Origin: JBEIFW01 sp044370695
GTDB lineage: Bacteria; Actinomycetota; Acidimicrobiia; Acidimicrobiales; Ilumatobacteraceae
Assembly (NCBI GenBank): GCA_044370695.1
Contig: JBILVB010000096.1
Span: 1-15,160, forward strand
DNA: 15,160 nt
Direction: 5' to 3'
The position numbers and the translations under genes were made by a program. This document shows positions 6,710 through 12,023 of the stretch, piece after piece; within the stretch, counting starts at the first letter, position 1, and each line of letters begins with the position of its first letter. Below the pieces are notes generated by a model, which was given only the letters and a program-made list of their open reading frames with translations, did no database searches and was not told the origin of the DNA.

Positions 6710-7153
6710 ATGCACCCCCGCCGCCGTGTCCTGGCCCGCCGGGCCGTCGTCGCGGCCGTCGTCGTCGCCCAGCTCGGGTTCCTCGTGCGCGGTTACCACA
6801 GCCCTCAACGCGAGCTCGGCTGGCAGATGTTCCCCGAGTCGACCGAATGGCAGGCCGAGGTGGTGCGGGTGCTCGATGACGGCCGCCGGGTGCCGGTGGG
6901 CGAGCCGTGGCCGGGCGGGTACACGTGGGCGACGCTGGTGCGCGGGAGCGGCCTGTCCTACCCGGACCGGCGCCAGCACGCCGACGCCGGACTCGCCGCC
7001 GTCCTCGACGATCTCGAGCAGGCGCTGGCGTGGGTCGCAGCGAACACCCCGGCCGACGCCGAGACCCGCCGCCTCGACGCCGTCGTGCGCACCTGGCGCA
7101 ACGACGCGAGCCCCGGCCCCGAGGTGCGTCTCACCAGCCCGGAGCGGCCGTGA
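6710..7153 (+). CDS. Membrane-anchored small protein of unknown function, partner of the HTTM protein
   Basis: A 147-residue protein I do not recognise as a named family. A positively charged start (MHPRRRVLARR) is followed by one hydrophobic segment (about residues 12-26), giving an N-terminal membrane anchor or uncleaved signal with the rest outside. The soluble part has a Trp-rich conserved-looking patch, GWQMFPESTEWQAEV, then VRVLDDGRRVPV, and a C-terminal helical region. The MF-x-E-x-x-x-W-Q-A motif resembles sequences I associate with genes beside or fused to HTTM (vitamin K-dependent carboxylase-like) domains, from memory only. It shares a GTGA start/stop overlap with the following HTTM gene, so the two are translated together and probably work as one membrane unit. 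The start is fixed by the TAGCCT box 9 bases upstream. Confidence 0.72.
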   Translation: MHPRRRVLARRAVVAAVVVAQLGFLVRGYHSPQRELGWQMFPESTEWQAEVVRVLDDGRRVPVGEPWPGGYTWATLVRGSGLSYPDRRQHADAGLAAVLDDLEQALAWVAANTPADAETRRLDAVVRTWRNDASPGPEVRLTSPERP

Positions 7154-8028
7154 CCGCCGCGCCCGGAACCGCGCCCGAGGGGCGCCGGGTCGAGGCCTGG
7201 CTCGGCGCACTCGACGAGCTGCTCGGTCGCCGCATCGTGTTCCGTTCCTTCGCCCGGCTGCGGATGCTGTGCGGCCCGATCACGCTGTGGCACCTGTGGC
7301 CGTTCCTCGCCGACAGCCTCGACGGGCGCACCTACCGCGACGCCTACTGGCGCCCCTACGCATCCTGGCTGCCCGAGGTCCCGACCCCGCTGTACCTGGT
7401 GGCGTTGTGGCTCGGAGCGGGCGCGGCCGTGGCGATGACGATCGGCCGGCACGCACAGGCCGCCACCCGGGTGGCCGCCGCCGTGGTCGTCGGCAACCTC
7501 CTCGTGTCGACCACCCATTTCCACAACAACCGCGCCTACCTCGCGATCGTGCTCGTCGCCCTGGCGATCGGACCGTGCGGCCGGCGTGACGCGGTCGGCC
7601 CGGCGTGGCCGCTGTGGCTGTTGCGGTTCGAGGCGTCGTGCGTCTACCTCGGCTCGGGGGTGTCCAAGCTCCTCGACGCGGACTGGTTCGGGGGGACGGT
7701 CACCTGGCAGCGCGTGGTGCAGGTGCGCGGGCTCGTCGAGGCCTCCCCGCTGCCGGACCCGGTGGTCGGCCTGCTCGTCGACCCGGGGTTCCACACCGTG
7801 GCCGCCAAGGCGATCGTCGCCACCGAGCTGTTCATCGGGCTCGGCCTGTGGTGGCCTCGGACGCGTCGGAAGGCGATCGCCGTGGCGATCGCCTTCCATC
7901 TGGCCATCTGGGTGTCGGCCGAGGTGCAGGTGTTCTCTGCGCTCGGCCTCGCCGCACTGGTGATCTGGGCCCGGCCGCAACGGGCGCCGACGGGCCCGCA
8001 GGATCAGCGGGCCGTCATCGGCACGTAG
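7150..8028 (+). CDS. HTTM-domain (vitamin K-dependent gamma-carboxylase N-terminal-like) polytopic membrane protein
   Basis: A 292-residue protein with several hydrophobic segments: about 35-55, 80-97, 105-121, 129-142, 152-167, 203-235 and 240-275. Diagnostic features of the HTTM family are LGRRIVFRSFARLRML near the start, YRDAYWRPYASWLPEVP, the STTHFHNNRAYLAIVLVALAI segment (120-140), and YLGSGVSKLLDADWFGG (167-182). The family shares the membrane core of vitamin K-dependent gamma-glutamyl carboxylase, but this protein has no C-terminal soluble domain of the carboxylase, so carboxylation is unproven. It starts with a GTG that overlaps the stop of the previous gene (GTGA), a clear translational coupling. 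Its 3' end runs 25 bases into the convergent citrate synthase gene. Substrate and cofactor are unknown. Confidence 0.82.
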   Translation: MTAAPGTAPEGRRVEAWLGALDELLGRRIVFRSFARLRMLCGPITLWHLWPFLADSLDGRTYRDAYWRPYASWLPEVPTPLYLVALWLGAGAAVAMTIGRHAQAATRVAAAVVVGNLLVSTTHFHNNRAYLAIVLVALAIGPCGRRDAVGPAWPLWLLRFEASCVYLGSGVSKLLDADWFGGTVTWQRVVQVRGLVEASPLPDPVVGLLVDPGFHTVAAKAIVATELFIGLGLWWPRTRRKAIAVAIAFHLAIWVSAEVQVFSALGLAALVIWARPQRAPTGPQDQRAVIGT

Positions 8029-9269
8029 TCGCGCTCGCCCTCGCCGACGTACCACTGCCGGGGACGGGAGATCTTCTGCTCCTTGTCGCCGAGCAGCTCC
8101 TGCCAGTGGGCCAGCCAGCCCGCCGTGCGGGGGATGGCGAACAGCACCGTGAACATGTCGGTCGGGAAGCCCATCGCCTGGTAGATGAGCCCGGAGTAGA
8201 AGTCGACGTTCGGGTACAAGCGGCGGCTCTTGAAGTAGTCGTCGTTGAGCGCGGCCTCTTCGAGCTTGAGCGCGATGTCGAGCAGCGGGTTCTTCCCGGT
8301 GACGTCGAAGACCTTGTACGCGGCGTCCTTGATGATCCGGGCGCGGGGGTCGTAGTTCTTGTACACCCGGTGCCCGAAGCCCATGAGCTTGCCCTTGCCG
8401 GCCTTCACGTCCTCGATGAACGCCGGGACGTTCTCGTAGGAGCCGATCTCCTCGAGCATGCGCACGACGGCCTCGTTCGCCCCGCCGTGCAGCGGGCCGT
8501 ACAGCGCCGCGGCCGCACCGGCGACGGCCGAGTACGGGTCGGCCTGGGACGAGCCGATCACCCGCATCGCGGTGGTGCCGCAGTTCTGCTCGTGGTCCGC
8601 ATGGAGGATGAACAGGATGTCCATCGCCCGCTCGAGGTCGGGGTGCAGCTCGTAGTCGCCGACCTTCCACATCATGTTGAGGAAGTTCGCCGGGTACGAC
8701 AGCGCATTGTTCGGGTAGACGAACGGCAGGCCGACGGAGAACCGGTGGCACATCGCCGCGAGGGTGGGCACCTTGGCGATCAAGCGGAGGATCTGCTTCT
8801 CGCGGGCGTCGGCGTCGAAGATGTCCTTCGCGTCCTCGTAGAACGTGCCGAGCGCGGCGACGGCCGAGATGAACATGCCCACCGGGTGGGCGTCGTAGTG
8901 GAACCCGTCGACGAACCGCTTGCGCATGTTCTCGTGGATGAAGGTGTGATGCGTGACGTCGTGGGTCCACGTGGCGAGCTGGCCGGCGTTGGGCAGCTCC
9001 CCCTTCAGCAGCAGGTAGGCCACCTCGAGGAAGCTCGAGTGCTCGGCGAGCTGCTCGATCGGGTAGCCCCGGTAGCGCAGGATCCCGGCGTCGCCGTCGA
9101 TGAACGTGATCGCCGAACGGCAGGCGGCGGTCGACAGGTAGGCCGGGTCGTACATGTACAGGTCGGGATCGAGCTCCCGGATCGCAGACGAGGGGAACAC
9201 CCCCCCGGTGATCGGGACCGTGACCTTCTTGCCGGTGCGGTCGTCGATGATGGTGATGGTGTCCGGCAC
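8004..9269 (-). CDS. gltA: Citrate synthase (type II, hexameric GltA-like)
   Basis: A 421-residue protein that matches bacterial citrate synthase throughout: LDPDLYMYDPAYLSTAACRSAITFIDGDAGILRYRGYPIEQL appears in pieces at residues 33-74, HADHEQNCGTTAMR holds the substrate His226, GPLHGGANE the catalytic His261, GFGHRVYK His300, and YPNVDFYSG the catalytic Asp356. The N-terminal beta domain (ITIIDDRTGKKVTVPI) is that of the large, E. coli-type enzymes. It condenses acetyl-CoA and oxaloacetate in the cytosol, the entry step of the citric acid cycle. The GTG start at 9269 is supported by a strong Shine-Dalgarno (GGGAGGAA, 9276-9283), which contrasts with the leaderless neighbours. The stop lies inside the end of the convergent HTTM gene. 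Confidence 0.97.
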   Translation of the reverse strand: MPDTITIIDDRTGKKVTVPITGGVFPSSAIRELDPDLYMYDPAYLSTAACRSAITFIDGDAGILRYRGYPIEQLAEHSSFLEVAYLLLKGELPNAGQLATWTHDVTHHTFIHENMRKRFVDGFHYDAHPVGMFISAVAALGTFYEDAKDIFDADAREKQILRLIAKVPTLAAMCHRFSVGLPFVYPNNALSYPANFLNMMWKVGDYELHPDLERAMDILFILHADHEQNCGTTAMRVIGSSQADPYSAVAGAAAALYGPLHGGANEAVVRMLEEIGSYENVPAFIEDVKAGKGKLMGFGHRVYKNYDPRARIIKDAAYKVFDVTGKNPLLDIALKLEEAALNDDYFKSRRLYPNVDFYSGLIYQAMGFPTDMFTVLFAIPRTAGWLAHWQELLGDKEQKISRPRQWYVGEGERDYVPMTAR

Positions 9270-9275
9270 CTGGGC

Positions 9276-9283
9276 TTCCTCCC
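9276..9283 (-). promoter_or_regulatory. Strong Shine-Dalgarno of citrate synthase
   Basis: GGGAGGAA on the - strand ends 6 bases before the GTG start at 9269. It is one of only two good Shine-Dalgarno sequences in the window (the other belongs to the LysR gene) and it fixes the start. Confidence 0.75.
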
Positions 9284-9308
9284 GTTGACCTGACGTGTGG
9301 CCGTCGGC

Positions 9309-9314
9309 ACCCTA
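9309..9314 (-). promoter_or_regulatory. -10 element TAGGGT of citrate synthase
   Basis: TAGGGT on the - strand would start transcription around 9302, giving a leader of roughly 30 bases that contains the Shine-Dalgarno. No clear -35 is found 16-18 bases upstream. The 9270-9389 gap holds nothing else recognisable. Confidence 0.5.
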
Positions 9315-9389
9315 GTGGGGCGGCGACGTCGAGCGCTCAGCCGACCGCGGCCCGGGCGCGTGCCGCCGCACGATCGCGCCGGAGCGCGG

Positions 9390-10733
9390 TCACAGCGGGC
9401 AGTTGTCGTGCTTTCGGCCGGGCAGCCGTTCCCGTTTCGAGTCGAGCGAGGCGAGCCCGGCGGCGATCGCGGCGCGCGTGTCGGCCGGGTCGATGACGGC
9501 GTCGAGGAAGCCGCGCTCGGCGGCGACGTACGGGTTCAGCAACCGGGTCGTGTAGTCGGCCTCGAACGCCGCTCGCTCCTCGGGGGTGGCCCGGCGCTGG
9601 AGGATCGCCGCCGCCTGCCCGGCGCCCATCACGGCGATCTCCGCGGTGGGCCAGCCGAGGCACAGGTCGTTGCCCATCCGCTTGGAGTCCATGACGATGT
9701 AGGCGCCGCCGTAGCTCTTGCGCAGGACGACCCCGACGCGAGGCACGCTCGCCCGGGCATAGGCGAACACCAGCTGCGCCCCGTGGCGGATCATCCCGCG
9801 CCACTCGAGGTCCTTGCCCGGGTAGAAGCCGGGGGTGTCGACGAAGGTGACGATCGGCAGGTTGAACGCGTCGCAGAACTCGACGAACCGGGCCCCTTTC
9901 TGACTGGCCGGGATGTCGAGCGTGCCGGCCATCGCCACCGGCTGGTTCCCCACGACCCCGACGGGGCGACCGCCGAGGGTGGCGAACCCGGTCACGAGAT
10001 TGGCCGCCCAGCGGGCGCGCACCTCGGTGAAACTGCCCTCGTCGAGGACCGCCGAGACGACGGCCCGCACGTCGTAGCTGCCGGTCGCGGCCTGCGGCAG
10101 CAGGGCTCCCGCTTCGGGGGTCGGCCGCTCGACGGGGTCGTCGCACGGCCACGGCTCGGGCTCGGCATCGGCGTGGTCGGGAAGGTACGCGAGCAGCGCA
10201 CCCACGGCCTCGAGGGCGGCGTCACGGTCGGCGACGACGAGGCTCGCGATGCCGCTGTGGCGGGCGTGCACGGCGGCCCCGCCGAGTTCGTCGATGTCGA
10301 CGTGGATCCCCGTGAACTCCGCGACCATGGTCGGTCCGCTCACGAACGCGTACGCCGCGTCGGTCATCACGACGTGGTCGGCCAGGCCGAGCAACAGCGC
10401 CGGGCCCGACACGGCCGGACCGGTCACGACGAGCACCACCGGCACGATCCCCGAGCACGACGCCATCGCCCGGGCTGCACCGCCCCAGCCGTGGAGCGCG
10501 GCGATGCCCTCGACGATGTCGGCCCCCGAGGAGTCGAGCACCCCGACGAACGGCAACCGTTCGGCCAGCGCCACCCGGGCGGCGGTCGCCAGCACCTCCG
10601 ACGCGCTCGACGACAGCGCCCCGCGGTGGACGCTCGCGTCGACGGCGGCGAGCACGACCCGACGGCCGCCGAGGTCGGTCACCGACGCCCGAGCGGCCCC
10701 GGGGGTGCGGGCACGCAGCGCGAGGTCGACCAT
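9390..10733 (-). CDS. Acyl-CoA carboxylase carboxyltransferase (beta) subunit family protein, short N-terminus
   Basis: 447 residues from ATG 10733 (456 from GTG 10760), compared with roughly 510-540 for AccD/PccB/MmdA. The C-terminal half is highly typical: FVDTPGFYPGKDLEWRGMIRHGAQL, VVLRKSYGGAYIVMDSKRMG, WPTAEIAVMGAGQAA and a LLNPYVAAERGFLDAVIDP end. The N-terminal half is divergent: the usual NDSGGARIQEG is LDSSGADIVEG and the GPCAGGAVY loop is GPAVSGPAL. The family moves a carboxyl group between biotin and an acyl-CoA; which acyl-CoA cannot be told, and no biotin carboxylase/carrier gene is in the window. Two starts compete: GTG 10760 overlaps the LysR stop as GTGA (coupling), and ATG 10733 has TAACCT 7 bases upstream (leaderless). 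I chose the latter because that pattern recurs in the window; the former would add nine residues. Downstream of the LysR gene on the same strand. Confidence 0.85.
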   Translation of the reverse strand: MVDLALRARTPGAARASVTDLGGRRVVLAAVDASVHRGALSSSASEVLATAARVALAERLPFVGVLDSSGADIVEGIAALHGWGGAARAMASCSGIVPVVLVVTGPAVSGPALLLGLADHVVMTDAAYAFVSGPTMVAEFTGIHVDIDELGGAAVHARHSGIASLVVADRDAALEAVGALLAYLPDHADAEPEPWPCDDPVERPTPEAGALLPQAATGSYDVRAVVSAVLDEGSFTEVRARWAANLVTGFATLGGRPVGVVGNQPVAMAGTLDIPASQKGARFVEFCDAFNLPIVTFVDTPGFYPGKDLEWRGMIRHGAQLVFAYARASVPRVGVVLRKSYGGAYIVMDSKRMGNDLCLGWPTAEIAVMGAGQAAAILQRRATPEERAAFEADYTTRLLNPYVAAERGFLDAVIDPADTRAAIAAGLASLDSKRERLPGRKHDNCPL

Positions 10734-10740
10734 CGGGGCG

Positions 10741-10746
10741 AGGTTA
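10741..10746 (-). promoter_or_regulatory. -10 element TAACCT of the carboxyltransferase gene
   Basis: TAACCT on the - strand ends 7 bases before ATG 10733 and lies just beyond the LysR gene stop. It suggests an internal, leaderless transcript in addition to read-through from the LysR promoter. Confidence 0.45.
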
Positions 10747-10756
10747 CGCCCTGCGG

Positions 10757-11725
10757 TCACGAATCGACGCCACGAGCCCCGACGCCCGGCGGGGCCGGCG
10801 GGGTCGGCGCGAGGTCCTCCACGAGGGCCACCCCGGGCTGGCGCCAGGCGCGAGCGGCCACGACGGTGCGCACCACCTCGGCGAAGGCGACACCGGGCGC
10901 GCTGAGCGCCGACCCCCGGCGCCGCGCCAGCCCGATGACCCGCCGGGCCAGGCCGTCGAGCGGGATCCGGTCGAAGTTGCCGCGGATCCAGCCGGGCAGG
11001 GCGGTCGAGGGCACGATCGCCGGGGCGATCCCCTCGAGCGCGAGCGAGGTCATGAGGCGGCCTCCGTCGATCTCGGCGAACGGCGACAGCGTGACCCCGT
11101 GGCGCGAGGCCTCCGCCTCGATGTCGTCGCGCAGAGCGGTGCCGGACGGCGGCAGCAGCAGTTGGTAGGGCGCGAGGTCACGCACCGACACCGACGCCCG
11201 ACCGCCGAGGGGATGGTCCTTGAGCACCAGCACCATCAGCTGCTCCTCGAGCAGCGGCTCGACCACGATCTCGTCGTCCTCGAGCGGCAGGTTGACCACC
11301 GCGAGATCGAGCCGGCCGCTCACCAGCAACGGCCGCAACGAGGTGGTGCTCGCCTCGAGGACCGTCGGCAGCACCTTGGGATGCTGGTCGTGGAGCGCGG
11401 CGAGGACCTGGGGCAACAGCCAGCGGGCGGCGGTGGACACGACGCCGGCATGGACCTGGCCGGCGACGTCGGACCCGAACGAGGCCACGTCGTCGGCGAT
11501 GGCCTGCACCTCGCGGCGGATGCGGCGGGCCCGGTCGGCGACGAGCGCCCCCTGGGGCGTGAGCTCGCCGTGCTGGCGGTCGACGAGGACGGTGTCGAGC
11601 TCCTGTTCGAGGCGGCGCACGTGGGCCGACACGTTCGATTGGACCGTGTACAGCGCGCGGGCCGCAGCCGTGAACGAGCCGTGGTCGGCCACGGCGAGCA
11701 GCGCGTCGAGTTGACGGAGATCCAC
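10757..11725 (-). CDS. LysR-family transcriptional regulator
   Basis: A 322-residue protein of normal LysR length. The N-terminal winged helix-turn-helix is complete: MDLRQLDALLAVADHGSFTAAA and the recognition region ALYTVQSNVSAHVRRLEQEL (residues 1-45), then the LTPQGALVADRARRI linker helix. Residues from about 90 form the two-lobed effector domain (VHAGVVSTAARWLLPQVL, LDLAVVNLPLEDDEI, LMVLVLKDHPL, ALEGIAPAIVPS). Effector is unknown. The GTG start at 11725 has a good AGGAG 5 bases upstream. A perfect ATCTGT-CGA-ACAGAT palindrome (11736-11750) with the T-N11-A form of a LysR box overlaps the predicted -10 and start site, suggesting autorepression. The carboxyltransferase gene downstream is the natural target; the divergent 6C RNA may be another. 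Confidence 0.93.
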   Translation of the reverse strand: MDLRQLDALLAVADHGSFTAAARALYTVQSNVSAHVRRLEQELDTVLVDRQHGELTPQGALVADRARRIRREVQAIADDVASFGSDVAGQVHAGVVSTAARWLLPQVLAALHDQHPKVLPTVLEASTTSLRPLLVSGRLDLAVVNLPLEDDEIVVEPLLEEQLMVLVLKDHPLGGRASVSVRDLAPYQLLLPPSGTALRDDIEAEASRHGVTLSPFAEIDGGRLMTSLALEGIAPAIVPSTALPGWIRGNFDRIPLDGLARRVIGLARRRGSALSAPGVAFAEVVRTVVAARAWRQPGVALVEDLAPTPPAPPGVGARGVDS

Positions 11726-11730
11726 CCGTA

Positions 11731-11735
11731 CTCCT
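11731..11735 (-). promoter_or_regulatory. Shine-Dalgarno AGGAG of the LysR gene
   Basis: AGGAG on the - strand ends 5 bases before the GTG at 11725 and supports that start. Confidence 0.65.
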
Positions 11736-11750
11736 ATCTGTCGAACAGAT
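11736..11750. promoter_or_regulatory. Palindromic LysR-type operator
   Basis: ATCTGT (11736-11741) and ACAGAT (11745-11750) are perfect inverted repeats separated by CGA, with a T-N11-A core. The site overlaps the -10 box (11749-11754) and likely start point of the LysR promoter and lies 23 bases from the -35 of the opposite 6C RNA promoter. A second, smaller inverted repeat TACC-TATC-GGTA occurs at 11753-11764. Binding by the adjacent LysR protein is inferred from form and position. Confidence 0.6.
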
Positions 11751-11777
11751 CGTACCTATCGGTAACTACTGCTTGAA
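11749..11777 (-). promoter_or_regulatory. Promoter of the LysR gene
   Basis: On the - strand a -35 TTCAAG (11772-11777) and a -10 TACGAT (11749-11754) are separated by 17 bases. The -35 is weak against TTGACA, the -10 fits TAnnnT. Transcription would start near 11742, inside the palindrome. Confidence 0.45.
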
Positions 11778-11801
11778 CGATCGCGAGAGGGAGCGCATAC
11801 T
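11773..11801 (+). promoter_or_regulatory. Sigma70-type promoter of the 6C RNA
   Basis: TTGAAC (11773-11778), a 17-base spacer and CATACT (11796-11801) make the best housekeeping-type promoter in the window. Transcription would start near 11808, just before the RNA's first hairpin. The -35 overlaps the -35 of the divergent LysR promoter on the other strand. Confidence 0.7.
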
Positions 11802-11807
11802 GAGTTC

Positions 11808-11930
11808 AACAACAAGGACCGAGCAGCCCCCCAACTGCAGGTCCAACACAAAAGCGCCCGGCAGCGAGTCCCCCCAAACTCGTCGGGCAGGTTGAGAGGC
11901 CCCGCACCCCCAAGCGGGGCCTTTCCCGTT
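11808..11930 (+). ncRNA. 6C small RNA (two C6-loop hairpins plus intrinsic terminator)
   Basis: About 120 bases between a good promoter and a strong terminator. Hairpin 1 (11816-11844) has stem GGACC/GGTCC plus GCAG/CTGC and loop CCCCCCAA. Hairpin 2 (11856-11888) has stem GCCCG/CGGGC plus CGAGT/ACTCG and again loop CCCCCCAA. The third is the terminator hairpin, whose loop is ACCCCCAA. Two hairpins with at least six C each and a terminator are the definition of the actinobacterial 6C RNA family (B11 in M. tuberculosis). In mycobacteria its C-rich loops pair with G-rich ribosome-binding regions of mRNAs. As in M. tuberculosis, where B11 lies next to Rv3661, the next gene here encodes a HAD-IB-type phosphatase domain. 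The exact 5' end is estimated from the promoter. Confidence 0.9.
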
Positions 11931-11934
11931 TTCG
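11897..11934 (+). terminator. Intrinsic terminator of the 6C RNA
   Basis: AGGCCCCGC (11897-11905) pairs fully with GCGGGGCCT (11914-11922) around loop ACCCCCAA, followed by TTTCCCGTTTT. It is the clearest Rho-independent terminator in the window. Confidence 0.85.
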
Positions 11935-11953
11935 CCGACGGGGTGTCGGCGAA
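11931..11953. repeat. Second inverted repeat directly after the 6C terminator
   Basis: TTCGCCGAC (11931-11939) and GTCGGCGAA (11945-11953) are a perfect 9-bp inverted repeat with loop GGGGT. No T-tract follows on the + strand. It could be a backup terminator or a site for a DNA-binding dimer upstream of the HAD-PlsC gene; sequence alone does not decide. Confidence 0.5.
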
Positions 11954-12011
11954 GGTGCCGGTGGCGCCGTGACAACCGTCCCCGGCCGCAGGCGTCGGCC
12001 AGCAGTACCCG

Positions 12012-12017
12012 TACGCT
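12012..12017 (+). promoter_or_regulatory. -10 element TACGCT of the HAD-PlsC gene
   Basis: TACGCT ends 6 bases before the ATG at 12024, with no Shine-Dalgarno, indicating a leaderless transcript separate from the 6C RNA. Confidence 0.55.
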
Positions 12018-12023
12018 GGTCGG

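Noticed and set aside
6958..8970. A 670-codon open frame on the - strand
   Set aside because: Shadow frame of the citrate synthase and antisense to the HTTM operon; the citrate synthase frame has all catalytic residues.
7605..9293. A 562-codon open frame on the + strand
   Set aside because: Antisense shadow of citrate synthase and alternate frame of the HTTM gene.
9337..9393. An 18-codon frame whose GTG overlaps the carboxyltransferase stop (GTGA), - strand
   Set aside because: The position invites comparison with the small epsilon subunit of actinobacterial acyl-CoA carboxylases, but it is far too short and consists almost only of Ala and Arg; a chance frame is more likely.
9297..11168. 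A 623-codon open frame on the + strand
   Set aside because: Antisense to the carboxyltransferase and LysR genes, both well supported.
11736..11764. Phage attachment site or mobile-element end
   Set aside because: The palindromes are better explained as a LysR operator; no integrase, transposase or target duplication is visible. tRNA-Leu at 6583 also has no integrase or duplicated 3' end next to it.
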